The notes under the pieces were generated by a model. That model saw nothing but the letters and a program-made list of their open reading frames with translations, was not told where the DNA came from and ran no database searches. DNA of 64,000 bases from Phoronis australis. Taxonomy: Eukaryota; Phoronida; Phoronidae. Location of the stretch: the NCBI GenBank assembly GCA_002633005.1, contig NMRA01000182.1, positions 259,077 through 323,076 on the forward strand. The letters are read 5' to 3'. Shown one piece after another: positions 38,601 to 53,000 of the stretch (positions within the stretch are counted from its first letter, which is position 1; the number at the start of each line of letters is the position of its first letter). The position numbers and the translations under genes were made by a program.

Positions 38601-41086
38601 TCAGCTAGGTGGCGATATGAGTCACAGGTCCTACGTGACCCCCATTGCTTCCTTTAAGTCTCCCATTGCAAACACAAGGCACGTGATTTCAACAGTGCCA
38701 CCTGCAAAATGCAAGTTCTTGTAATGGCTCATCACATACACTCAATGAAAGCAGTCATGCATGTATTGCTTTAAAGGATTGCTATAGTAGATTCTGAACG
38801 CATACTAACATTACAAAACTAAATTTGCTTCCATCTGCTTAGCAGTCCAAAAACAAAATCAAAACCTACTTCATCAAAATCATTTTCAAAATTTTGTTTT
38901 CTATTCAATAACTTATATTTAGTTGCTTTAAAGAACGTTCAAAGCATTATCAAAAAATCACCACGCTGACCAACAATTCTGAAAGTTGCCCCCTCAAATC
39001 AATCACGTTATCTCGCCATTCAAATTCAATGTTGAAACTGATGCATAATGGGAAGAAAAATTTCAGTCTGCTTTCATTGGCTTTGCATTTTTCTTGATTT
39101 TATATCTAAACAGTTAAGAGAAAGAAACTGCACCTTTAAACAACACATGCAAACACAATGAATAAAACAAACACATAATATAAACATAATGTTACCAGCC
39201 ACCATAGTCACATGAGACTGCATTGTCCCGTCGACCATTAACGCTAATCCCGCTGACGATGGTGTCGTGCACTTGAGACACAGTAATCTGCTCAAACTGC
39301 AGATCGTCCTCCTGCAGCTGCCATAGCTCCAGAGCGCCTATGCAAACAGAAAAGAGATTTGACATTCCAAGATCACGAAAGACCACGTAAAATCATGTGA
39401 GTGAAATATGTGCTTTTCGCGCGTATGACTGAGAACATACCAGCGCAAGCTAGCAAAATGGTGGCCACTGACGTGATTGGTCAGTAAGGTTGGAATGTTG
39501 AATTATGGGATAGAATCCATGAATTATGGGATAGAAATAAATTCACTAGTTTTGTTCCATTAGCGAAGATTTCTTGTCCCAAGTGCATGGATAATGTTTT
39601 GGGTCTGGTTGAGGTAAAAATCTTTCAAACAAAACCATGACTAAACTTGCTGTAGTTATAGCCTGTTACCCCAAAACCTTCCTAAACTCCAGGAACTGTC
39701 TACTGAACCTCACGTAATCAGCAGTCACCAAGTCAAATTCTTTTGCAGGCCATTTCAAGTTGTTGTGATCCAGTTCACGGTTCACCGATTTTTCAATTCA
39801 AAGACCCAACTATGCTAATTTTCTTGCTTAAAAACACTGTGATGTTTATTCAGGGATATCCCTGACCAGGTTTGAATCTGTGCCCTTTAGGCACACCTGA
39901 AGATAAAAAGTGTGCTTTTTTCGAAAAGTCGTGCATATCAGACTTAGTGTAATTAAAGTGGTAACATGTGAAACAGAAACCCCAAGAGCAATAGAGATAA
40001 GAACTAAGTCATGTTCATGTAAAAGATGCATTTTTTATCACTACTTGCAGAGTGAGAATCGCATCGTATGTCCTATAAAGGCACACTGTCCGCCTCCGGG
40101 CAAGTTTTTTTAGATGTCCAGCTCCTAAAGCAGATGTCGCGTCCTCTGTCGGAGGACAATTGAATATCAAGATCGCAGCTGGAGCCGAGCGACACGTCGT
40201 CATTTGTAAACAGGAATGGGAATTTGCGATCTAACATTGGTAAACCTAAACGGCCCGTTTACTTGGTCTCATTTTAATGAAATTTGCAACCCATATTTTA
40301 CCTTACAGGCTGTAAGTTGACTAGAATCTTGCATTTTTGGAAAAGTGTTGCGTTTTAAAAGATGCACCTCAGGGGCGCACTGCTGCAGTGTACTTGCGCT
40401 TATTTTTTCATGCGTTAATGGTGCATAAGTGCAGTCCAGCAGGAATATCACTGGTTATTTTTTCAAAATTTTTATGTTGAGAGCTAATGTAAGTTAGGTT
40501 GGAGTTGCGTACCACTGCTTATGACCTCATAAGATCACACTTAATCAAGTCTCAGAAACTGTTCAATAGATAATCAGTCTTTGGCAAATGTGGGATTGGA
40601 GCCTAACGCCTCCGACGGTGTGACACACCACTTTCCCGGCACTCTAGGCTAAAAGTGTACCAATTCCTACAGAAATGTCTGCGAAAGGTGTAACTGAAGG
40701 ATTTTTCTAATGTTGAGTAAAATATCTTTTAAATGCACAGAAACAACAATAAATTGATTGGAATGGCTTAGTTCCCAAGGTTCTGACAAAACAGTAATGA
40801 ACAGTTCCAAGTTGTTATCAACATTGCCAAAGCGCAAAGAATTTGAAAGAAAGACAGTGCAATACTTCAAATAAGTACACATAAAGAAATAACAAACTAC
40901 CTGAGTCTGTAGAAAGTAACACTGTATCCTCACTGGTCAAGGCAAGGTCTGTGATGCTCGAATCTATGTCTACTCCAACTGTTGACAACCCGGGGTCAGG
41001 GGCTGACTCAGGATTCGAGTAAAACCAGAGGGAACCTTTCCAATATCTTGTGTTCAAAGAAGATGCTGCCAGAAACATTTTGCCAT
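23654..41086 (-). CDS. wdr77: Methylosome protein 50 (WD40 partner of PRMT5)
   Basis: Eight exons in transcription order: 41086-40901, 39337-39196, 37705-37656, 36008-35938, 32736-32682, 27294-27117, 25560-25483 and 23864-23654. All have AG acceptors and GT donors, and every phase matches. They encode ~323 residues against ~342 in human. The order of recognisable segments follows human WDR77: DGKMFLAASSLNTRYWKGSLWFY; STDSGALELWQL; CVKQWDLSTLQPVY; RAHTDIVWSVCYHPQ with FTSCSQ; DGRTLLWDNRKK; ASQQKSRPTCTAW with HLAIGAEDGGIEVKDLR; DNTLASVSEDCSVVICHL; and FVRGLAWRDSSHLYTCSWDKQV. These are successive WD40 blades. In animals the protein binds PRMT5 and presents substrates such as Sm proteins and histones for symmetric arginine dimethylation. 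The first coding exon (~20-30 residues) is not resolved; an upstream phase-1 exon is required. Introns are long and loaded with repeats, including two copies of a ~1.5-kb element. Confidence 0.93.
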
Positions 41087-44000
41087 CTAAAGAAACAAAG
41101 ATATTTACAACTGTCACCGCAATACTGCGAAGATCTACATAGAAAAAATTCATACTCATTGCTTTTGTCCAAACTGAAAAATTTTTAATGCACACACAGG
41201 TGAATCATTGCTGTGCAGGTGTTTACACAAAGACACCAAATCCCGTATGGTGACTTGCGTAAGTAGTGCACTTTGACACTCATACGATGTACAACACTCC
41301 AACAGACACAGACACTCATACAATGTACAACACTCCAACAGACACAGACACTCATACGATGTACAACACTCCAACAGACACAGACACTCATACGATGTAC
41401 AACACTCCAACAGACACAGACACTCATACGATGTACAACACTCCAACAGACACAGACACTCATACGATGTACAACACTCCAACAGACACAGAAAAAACAC
41501 TGCTCCTCAGACACGAAAAGATCCACTAGACATGGCACTTGTCTAAGGTACACCAATACATAGGCCTGCCTTACATGCATTAGGGCTGATTGTCTACACT
41601 TAACTGCTTTATGAAGTGTAACACTGTAATCTATATCGACTGGTAATGATCCCTGTTCTGGTATAAACTCAAAACAATTTCAGAGGTGTCCAAGTTAAGC
41701 AATCCACCATGCCTAACTCAAATCTATAGAAATCTAAAGATAGGTGTCTCAATCCATAATATCCATAATATACTCTTCTTGTTATCAATAGCAGTTAAAA
41801 CTGTACTTCGCCCTGTTTAACTGGCTGAAAAATGAAAAATCGCTTTCATTCTGATAAAATCAGTCTAATTATATTCCTCACCATGAAAGGATTCTTTCTA
41901 TTCGCAACAAGAACATGGAAACCATCAACAGTGAAGACGCAAGAAAACACTCCAGCGTATATTGGGGATGGCCAAACCTTAAATTGTGACTTTGAAAATG
42001 GCACACATATGTATTATCCTAAGACTTGCTACCTCATTTGGCAACACAGTGTTCTCCAAAACAGAAAATTCAAACTCCACTGAATTTCAAAAGTGAGGTA
42101 TACGTGTATGTGTTCAAAAGTCAATGTCTATACTGTGGGGAGTTTGTATGTTAAGTCTTGAAATAAATACATTGAGCTAGTACCACAAGTCCAAAATGTC
42201 CTAATTTGCTTAAGAAATGGCTAATCTTCCAATATTTTAATCTCCCAGTATTTCAAACTCATTGCATGTAAGTTTTTAAACTCGACGCAAGTGAGCCAAA
42301 CTCCTCACGACAAAATTCAAACAAGACGCAGTGACAAGTCAAAACAGGTTGCGAGAACACTGCAACAACTTAAGATTGGACAAGCAAGGTAAAATGCTTT
42401 TGAATCACAAAATGCTGTGGTTAAGAATTCAGCATTGACAGCTAAACAGGGCAAAATGCAGCTTTATGTCAACTTCAACATCAGGGACAATTTTAATAGA
42501 CAGACTTGCACAAAATCATTATCGTTGAGCTTTGTTGTGGAGTGACAGTAGAACCTGAATATCTGTGGTTAGTTGCCTTGTTAGGCAGCAGTTTTGCAAT
42601 TTGATTTCGAGTTCGCTACAGGAAAGCCTGGTCCTTGGAAATTTCTTGTGGGCAGTTAGCCTGGCAATGGAGTCGAGAGTCCCTCCATGCACATCAGTCA
42701 TGTTGCCAACTTTGGGTATTTTGCCCTATCAGGTATTGTTATTTCTTGTCATTCTTATTTTGAGCCAGCAAAAATGTGTGTTGTTAGTTAATTTCTAGAC
42801 TTATATCGCTGAAACTAAAACTTAACAAAGTAGACTTACTTGGCCAACAAGGTTGTAACTGGTACGACACAACAGCTGAGAGAGATCGCTAAAAAGTTGG
42901 TCCGTCGGGTGAATAAAAAAATCGTTTTTTAGTCCAACTTATCAAGTGAAAACAAGTCACCAGCATGGGTCGGACATAGCTGAACACGTAACCCGTCAGT
43001 AGATAAGTATTTAGACATGCTCAACAAGGAGATTAAACCATGGAACACAATTTTGCATAAATTTTGCTAATTAAAATCCTACCTGTGGTAGTTGCAAGGC
43101 CTACATGAAGCAAAATACTGTACCAGTTTCTAACCAAACCAGAGAAAGTCATTTAATAAAAGAAGTCGGCAGTGTATGCAGGAATGTCAACATTTTCCAC
43201 ACGTCTTGCTCTCAACGCCATTTTATCAGTTAGTAACTCTGCCACAAGTTGATGTTGTGATTTATGAAAAGATGTCAAAAGTTAACCTACTGACCCAGCT
43301 TAAACATGAATGCCATTTAGAAACAAGAACAAACCTCAAGAATTATTCTAACGGAAGTGGAAACAGACGAAGGAGTCATCTTTTTGCAAGTGGCCTTTTT
43401 TAATGATAACTGGGATTGTGAATTCTTGTTATTTAGGAAACACGAACAGAACAGAGGATAACTACTATGTAAGCCAGGTTTGTTTTGAAACAACTGTGAA
43501 ATAACAATTCCAAATTTCTTTGAAAACTGTTGTCAGCAAAAACTGCAAGAACAGCCAGCAGATGTGAGTAGCACTGGTTTGTGACTGGATATATTTTATA
43601 TTTTTATTTATTTATTGTGATGTTTAAAATGAGGGTAGCCTCTTCAGTGTTAGCACTGCTTTCCAAGAGGGCACTCACATAGTGTACCTAATTATCGGAC
43701 GGAGCCTAAATATCGTACATTACATAAAATCTTACTTGAAGCATAATCTGAGAAATAAATGACACCAATTTTTGTTCCGATGTAATGCTTTCAATGTCCA
43801 GCACTGTCTCGTTTTTTTTATGACGTTGCCTCGTTTTGATTTCACCGAGAGAGGCCGAAATTTAGACCCCCAACTCGACCTAAAATGGATGATCGCATAA
43901 GTCGGTTAAAAAAGTTGAAAACAAAATCTTTTTCCACAATGAAGTCACCTAAATGAACTGACAATGTCAGCTTTATTTTTTTATTTGTTTTCAAACTCAA

Positions 44001-47000
44001 GTCAAACCCCAGCCACGCACGTGCGTGTGTCGTATCAAGAAGGCAAAGAGATACTAAAAACTATAGTGAGGTTGCATGTGCTTTAGTTGTCTGCACTGAT
44101 TCATTGAGACAGCCTGGTGCTGTCATCAGATGACAACTTATGGACAATTTTGTCACGAACGGAGCTGTGTTCTAGCAGCAAATACATCAAAACACTCAAG
44201 CTGCAATTTGGCAACAGGTGCCCGCGGCCATTACTTGGTTAGTCAGTTTTCCGCGGTGTGGCGGATGCGGAAACATGGTGTCTGATATTTAGGTTCTCCG
44301 AAGGTTTGTTACTTGTTTTTTTTAATGATCAGTCAGAACATAAATGTGGCTTTAGGTGACAAGATATAGTAACAGAACTATTGCCTAAAGGTAAGTCTTT
44401 ATTTCAGTAAAGGATTTAGAACAATCCGTAGTATTTCTAAATATATATAATGCAAAATGTGCCAAAACGTCCGATAATTAGGTCGCTTGACTATAAGTGG
44501 AAGCCGATTCAGAGCACAGGCGCTCGAATTTCCCGATGACTCATAACCATATATAAGAAAGATAAAGGTTGGACACTAAAACTTTGCCGAGCTGAGGCTC
44601 CCAACTTCAACTGTCCTAAATCCAAATAAAATCTCTGTATCTTTCTTATGCTGGTATTGCATAAACCCCAGAAGCCTTATTTTTCCTTGATTTCATCAAA
44701 TTATCCTTGTGAGTGGTGAATTGGCGACGAAATTTTCAAAAACAAACTCAAAACTCTGAATTCAAGGACCTAAAATAGGTAACATGGTGGATTTTAGTTG
44801 TGCTTGAACTTGTACGCCTGTCGAAGATAAAATTCCGAGTATGAGCAAGCAACCCCTATGTCAAAGCCAAAAAATTTATCCCCAATTTCAGTGATTGAGG
44901 TTATTAAAATTAACCTTCCACTTAAGTGTAATTTGTTTCTTCTTATAGTTCATTTTAACCCTTAACCTAGAATTTAATTGCAAGAAACGGCATATCTTGT
45001 TTGATCTTGACATTATGTGCTACTCTTTGTTGAAGCACAACAAATACTCGGTTTTTGGTAGACATTTCTGATGTCTGACCACATGTTTAGTCACAGGAAA
45101 TTCCCCATTGGTAAATGCCGGATTTTGCAGTAGGCCAGTGTTAGAAGCCAGCAACTTGTGGTACCAGAGTTATAAACAATGTTGTTTTGCATAATCAAAG
45201 TTTAATTACATTCAAACTGATACAAAATTATGTAGAGGGCACTCACATTATAACATTCTTGGGAGTGCGAAAACAGAGCTCCGGTATTGCATCGGGAGCG
45301 TCCGCCAAGAACCCGGATTCTCGAAGCTCGACTGCCATGAACATCATACATCACAAAATAAGATGCTTGAATTTGTGATTTCGGCGTTTTTGGACATTTT
45401 TGTCATCAAATCACCACTCTAAGGCAATTTGAAGTTAGATCAAATGAAAACAGGTAGTCAAAGATTTGTTCGATGCTAGTTTCGCGGAGTTCCATGCACA
45501 TTTCAGTAGAAAATTCTGCAACTGAGCAAACAGATTTTGAGTGTTCAGCCTTTATGTTTTCTTAGAAGTAAGTGACGTCAGTCGTGATCGAGGAACAGAT
45601 AAACTCAAGCGCCTGTGATTCAGTTTCATCGACTGAGTAATGCCCGTAATGGGACCATTATTCCGTGACTATCTAATTTTCTAAATCAGGGTCTACTATA
45701 TCCGTCTAGTCACCAACTCAATAAACTGCCTAAGCAACACGTGGCCCCTGCACTGGCGTCAGTAGCGATATCGTCTTTTCGCATTCGTAAAATTTTCGTA
45801 TTGCCTAGCCCTAGAAAATGCCCCGAAGCTTAGTGCGCAAGTGTGAGAAGCAGAGTCAGGCAGGTAACTATGTAATCGTGTGTGAGTTATAAATATTAAC
45901 CTTTTCGGAAGCATAGTTGTTCCAAATTTTTGTCCATGGCCGCAGGAACCTGGCTGCTGTGTACAGCTGACTGCATCTGTAGATAGGCACACACGTGAAA
46001 ACTCTTCTCGCCCAATAAGCCGCCGGAAGTCAATAGTAACAGTACGTGTACATACGAAAAATACTGATGGAAGCTATATCAGTCATAATAAATGATTTTT
46101 GATTCAATCAATTAGATACGCAAAAATTGGTTGAGGGACCAGTGACGTAATATCAACACACTAATTTAATCAATAAAACTATGCAAAATAGAAGCTACCG
46201 CCAGGTGTCAGCACACACTGTCAGAAAGAAAAAAAAATTGTCAACGCGTGTATCTACACCAATTGGACCAAGGTAACTAATCGGAACATATCTGCTAAAC
46301 TTGCAAAGGAAATGTTGTTCTGTTGGTGAACTTTATATCCTCGGACACCTTTCGATAGTATGAATATACAAAAATATTGACTAGCTTCGTCCATTTGACG
46401 AAATAATAGATAAAGAGAGGAATGTTTTTCAAGGCCAAGGCCAAACTTCCTTTCTTTTTACCCTGACTACCAGTGTTTACTATCATTCCATTGTTTCACT
46501 GTGTTACTGGCACTGTAATGACTGCTAACTGTTGGTGTCGTTGTTTTCCACAGTTCAATCAATGCTTTGAATAGTATCTGAGTGGCTGATCTTCTTGGTG
46601 GGGGGGGGGTATGAAACCTGTCAAATTATGTGGAAAGTATGTTTATAAATCTATTCTGAACTGTGATCTTCTGACTTCACAGCTGTGCTGTGCAGAATTT
46701 GTAAGAAAATTGTATGTCCCAATTTGTAATTTTAAAGACTGAGGGAGAGGTGGTACTGAATAACTGAACTACCATAATTGTTGATTTGCTGATAATGTTG
46801 TGTTTGCAAACATTTCCTGAGTGATACCCGAATGTAAAAATACTAAATTTGTGATGTTATTTGTTTAAAGGGTCTTGTGATGCAATAGCTTAAACTGTGA
46901 GTGGAAAAATACCTGTTTTGTGTGACATAAATTCGTAACTACCAGTATTGTGTTGCGGCTGAGAAAAACTTCTGCTTCCCAATCCAAACTTTCTCACAAA

Positions 47001-50000
47001 CAAAATTTCCCCATATGTGTCTGATCTCACCAATTTTTTTATAAATTTTGCTCTGGCATTAGGGTTTTATACAATGGTTGCTCCTTTTTCGCAACCATGA
47101 ATTTTCTTCTCAAAAGTTACCTTATCTACCGAATTTCATATATGCTGTTTTTGTAAGTTCGTGTCACAGTTTTTAATATAGAGTTGCCACTGTTTTCAGT
47201 TGCTTGTTTCAATTAGATTTCATAAAAACCAGGTTCGAATAAGATAGTGTTTTGTTATCAGTGTCAAAAAGCAACAAATGTTTGCCACATCTCTTGGAAG
47301 CAAAAGAGTCATTTACATATCTATACAAGGTAGATCTTAATTTTTCAGCTGCACACCCATTACAAAGAAGAGCTGAGGATATCCCCAGGTTTTGTTTGGA
47401 AATTAAAGTAGCTTCTCCTTCCATCACTTAAACCGACATTTGATTTGGATCACTTAGAGTTATGAAATTGGTCTTATATTCCATCAAGACAGTGATATCT
47501 GTGCTTGGAAAATGACAGTCTCCACAATTTGATTTGTCATGGTGTGTCATTATATTTATTGAGCATGATCTCGAGCACTAATGAATTGTCAGTTGTTTGC
47601 AAGGCAAAATTCACTTCTCAACTAAGTAAGGGACAAATTGAGACCAATTTTATAGCAGTAAGTAGTCAAAATCAAAAGTAAGTTTCTTCAACAGAATACT
47701 AGTTTATAGCCGCCTTAAAGGTTGATTGCCATACGTGTCTTTAGGTTATTTACCGATGAAACCAGTTACTTCACAGTGATTTGTTTCTATATGCTCATCC
47801 CCTGGGTAGTTTGGGAACCCTCTATTTGATGACAGTAGGTGATTTTGATTGCTCGCCTTCAGTGCCGGTTTTGTACCTGTTGAGCTGTAAGTAGATTGAC
47901 CAAGACTGAAAAAGGTATCCTATTTCAGTGTCAGTCAGAAGTAAATGGGTCAGTTTGGACAACTAGAAATCAGGTGTGTGTCAACGACATTGTTTGAAAT
48001 GATATTCCTTCCATTAAACTAAGATCATACTTTATTTAGTGGGAAATGAAGTTTACAAGATGCAAATCCATTAGCAAAGCTTAAATTTTGCCCATAGTGT
48101 GTACACACGACTGGTTATCTTTGGGTGATGACCAGAATCAAGAAAATGAAGTGGTGTATGTTCCAAGAATGGCGTTCTTTGGCGACTTTGTAGGGTCCTC
48201 GATGACTCAATTTTGGGGCTGAATATGGGCTCCATTCCCACTGAAAAAAATATTTTAATTTCACACAAAATTTCCCTTATCAGGCCCAAAATTCTCCTCC
48301 AGAGATTAAAAAATTACCCTCAGGTTTAGAGTCATGTTTAACTCACACAGTGCCTCGAACTGGTGGCGACCATGTGGGTTTTTCCCTCACCCGAAAAATT
48401 CCCCTCTCAATCTCAAAAGCAACTTTGTTCTCCACACTCAAAAATTCAAACGGGTCGCGTTTACAACCACTTTGAAAATTTAGACAGTGTGCATGGTGTG
48501 CATATCCTAGCAAACACACAAAAATGATACTTCATTGTTCAAAATGAACTTCTTGTAGAACTGTCTGTTTTGAATTTAATGACACTCTACTAGTAACTTA
48601 CTCAGTCCATCAGTGATGAACAATTTTTTCCATTGTTGAACTTAAATTGTAATTGAAAATAATCAAACACTACCAACTGTGCGAATTTTGCTATATCTAA
48701 GCATAATATTCCAATTTATTTTGTTCATAAAGTATTTGAATTAAGCACAGCATGATTTTCATACTTAATCAATACAAGGCCTTGTATGCATCCATGAAGG
48801 ACCCAATCAACTTTATAGGATAGGTTAACTGGCTTGGCAATTTATAATTAAGGTTTTCCTGTTGCACCTTACTAGTAATCAACTCTGTTCGGCAGTTCAG
48901 GTCAAAGTAAAATTGATGACTGAATAATGTTTCAATTAGGAATAGCCACCGTATTGTCTTTTTTGTATTATTTTGTAAAGTCATACCGGATAATAGAATG
49001 GCAGGGTAATTGTCATGAAATGTCAAAAAAAATAAGTCACTTAAAATAACCCGCTTAATGTAATGATTTGTTGTCATGTTACCGCATAATTTCAATATAA
49101 AATTTATTCTAATCAGCCTATTAGCACTCGCACCTTCACTATTCCATCTGAAAAAACAATTCATCCTCAATTCATTTGCCTGGTCGGAACTTGGCACTAG
49201 GGAAAGAAGTCAGTTGGTTGTTTCCTGTTGAACTGCATTACTGTCACCGCCTCTCTGTGGCTTACATGATCAGTTTGTAAGAGGGGTTATAATGGCTTCC
49301 TAGTCTGAACCCACTTAATAGAGGGTGCCTCTGTATTATCATAATTTATGTCAAAACCGAGGTTATGAAATTAAGTGGGCTCCACTGTATAAATAGCACA
49401 TATCTTTTGACCTTATAGATCTTTCATAATGTTGCAATACTCTAAAATACCATACTATTTTGAAAAGCTGTTTTTTATAATTGAAAAAGGAGTCTTTTTG
49501 ATTACTGCAATCTGTGTCTTCCTGGTTCAGACATATGGTATGGCACTTTTGAAAATCTACATGGTGATGCAACAGATTATGTTATGTCAGTCAATAATAA
49601 AGACTGAGCAAAAAGCTAAAAATCGTATCTAGGCCAGTCCCTTCAAGATGAAACATTGAGGCCTATCACTAAAACTTTGAAGTTATTGATTTTGTCTTGG
49701 GAAAGGCTTTTCCAGTGAAGTTTTCCATATAGTAACAGAAGTGTGATTGTAGTAGCATCTTCACACATCTTCTTATATTAGTTTGAACCCAGTGTCGATC
49801 TCATTTTAATGACAAACGTTACCCTTTTCACTACTATTGCAAAAAATACATAAAAACTGTCGACTGGTGTTTCTTCATTTACCCACCATCTTGCAACATA
49901 GAATTCATTTTGGCCTCAGAGCTTAAAGATGTACCGGTATTTGCATGTTCCAAACAATGTTAAATAAATGTATAGCAGGAACTAAACGACATTGTTATTT

Positions 50001-53000
50001 GAACATCATCTACACTAAACAATGTGCAGTTGTATTCATTGACAACTTGTAAATTTATGTGAAATCAAAAAGTCTGAAAATAGGTGACCTTTGCACTAAT
50101 GACATACCTTGGGGGCTCTCATAACCTGCATCATGCAGTGGTATTCCCCAACACCACGTCACGATACCTACTGGACACAGTTGAGTGATTTACGGCGGAT
50201 CGTTTTCAACACAAAAGTCGTTCTTGAAAACATTTTGTAGTTTTCAACGTACTTCATATTCACATCGTAGCTGTATATTGTGTTTCTAACTAATTTGACG
50301 TAGCAATCACACGGATAAGGAATTAGATTGCAAGTTCTGCCTTAAAGTATGCGGGTCAGTTGAAGGCCCTGTCGCACCAACAGAAGATAGTTTTCACTAC
50401 GTTCTCAAGAATTTTGGCATCAAAGGGACTGAGTGGGAAGTGAGTGAAAGTCGGAGACGTCGAATTTAACGGATAGCCCATCCTCTTCCAGTTTCACTGT
50501 TATGTTAAGAGGGACTTAGACATTGTAAGAGTGAGTTTGGTGTGACGGCCCTTATAAAAATGAAAAAATCTCACCATTATAAGACACGAAATGGCAAAAA
50601 AAATTTATTTTCACATTTTTCCATGAAATGTAAGCACCATAATGCAAAGTTAATGCTTTTCTGAGCTGTTGTCGTAACTACCACCACACTATGTTTTTAA
50701 ACATTGTTTGGAATCACAAAAATATTAGAAACTGTTAAATGAAAAAATTTGCAATTATTTTTGCCAAAGTGACATTTTTGTATACTTATGGAATACATAG
50801 TCATCACAATGCACCCTCATCAATATCAATGTGCCAATGGTACAAGACCAGCAGAAAAAAGCTATTTTTGATTTGGTTGTCACATAGTTTTGTTGTATGA
50901 TGAACAGTGTTTTAAAACGTTCGAAATAACAATATGTCAACCTGCATGGCATTTATAGTTCTGTAATACATACCGTACAATAACAGTAATAACTACACCC
51001 AGAAATGGCAGTACTGCAAGCTGCAATTTGTTCAAATCAGTGTACCATAACATTATGTAGGACCCGAGAAAAATTTCCAAAATTGGCAAAATTTTGGAGC
51101 AGCATAACTCAGAAATGGCTGCTTGAGTTCATGTAACTTTCAGATGCTGTGTTTCGTGCACTGTTCTCAAAAAGTAATTATTTTCAAAATGTTGCACTTT
51201 TTCAAAACATAGGACTTACATGACATGATTTGTCTGAAAAAAAATGAAAAGTTGCATGAAATGAAAGCAAAATAATTTAGATAAATATAACATTTTGAGA
51301 CCCGCGTTCATCAATTTCAGCCACTAGGTCTCGTGTTTTTTTAAAGCTTTCCAAAGCCAAGTAAGTAAGGTTTGAAATGCCATGATTTGCCAAGTAACAA
51401 TTAAAAAATAAATTCCGCATCATTTTTTGCTTGCCAGGTGGAATTTTTTTGAAAGAGTGGGCAATAAAAATGGCGCACCACCTACAAGGTTTTCAGAAAA
51501 AACAGACCAGAACCAGCTATTCTTTTTTACCTAAAACATAAATGTCATTTATTACCACTACATTTTTGTGACTAAAAATGAATGATGTGCAAACTGCAAA
51601 CATGTGTTGCCCCTAGGTAGGTTTAGAGTTTTTGATGTATACAATCAGCTTTTTAGTCGAAAAACATTTTTGGGTTGGCTTTAAAGCTACAAATTTCATT
51701 TTGTGTCGATTATTTTATTAGAAATCACCCATTCCTGACGTTGGCTTCTAGTCATTCAGTAGAATTAACTGAAATCGAGGCTGTCGGTGACCTCATACGC
51801 TTAAAATACTAGCAGGACTCGACACATAGCAGAACGTAACCTGGCAAAATTCTTGCAGGTCGCTAAATGGGAAATGAGTTCCTCAAAACAAACTACTTTT
51901 GCAAGGATGGAAAAATTCCGACTCCCACGAATGATGCACAGTTGTCATGGAAAAAATAAAATTTCTGAATTGAAGAACTGATGAACTAAGGGCCCAAAAT
52001 ACATTGTATGCTCAGCAATGGCCAATACCTTCCTCAGGCACAATATTTCAGGCATGCTCAACTTAGTCCTGCCTCAGGTAGAAGCAGATGATCATTACAC
52101 GTGTGCATGAGACATGACCTGGCCCTGTCCGTTGTCGAACAATTCCGACTCCCATCTGTTAACTTCCTGCTCGGATATGTCCATGGTGAATTTGTGGCGA
52201 CTTGTGGTTTCTATCAGGTCAGTAAACAAAATCTGAGATCACAAACTCTAGTCCTGACTAGGCTACTCGCTGCGTTGTCTTTTAGCTCTGCTAAAAAGCA
52301 TCGGTCGGCTGAGGTCGTGGGTTGGACTTGTCTTTGTATGAGCTGATCTCACCAATACACAACACTCACAATTTCACTTTAAATGCAAGAAATAAGAGAC
52401 TCGCAAAATCTGGTGTGTTTAAGCAATCAACTGGTAGCATTTGCACACAAGAAGCTCAAAAATGCTTTCATACGTTTTTCTGCTGATGATTTTAAATGAA
52501 TGCTTTTGGCTGTTAGTAAGTATTCATTTCAAATGGGAGAAACAAGATCTGCTAATAGTGGCCTGTTATAGATTTCTCCCTTGTCATCGGAAAAATTTTA
52601 TATCTCAAATATCCTGTTTATGTGAATTATTAACATGATTAGAATACACAAGATTTTTATATTACTGAGGTTTATAACTTGGTAATACTCTGAGTGTGGT
52701 ATTAGTCAAAAAGTTTTCTACCAAAGTTTGAACAGTTGCCTATTGTCAGAAAGTTCTATCTTCATTCATGACATTTACCCATTGCACCTTTTAAAACTGG
52801 TTTCATGTTAACAGGAATAATAAGTTATCTTCATTGATTTTCATTGCGCATCATGCTGTTGCAGGATATCCTGCTGTCTACCAGATGAGTGCAGGCAGTC
52901 AACAAAACTGTCACCATGATAATGCCTTTCATTTTCACATTTCCTTCTGATTCTCACTTGTGAAATGGATTTAATTTACTCCACTCCAAATTTTTGAACA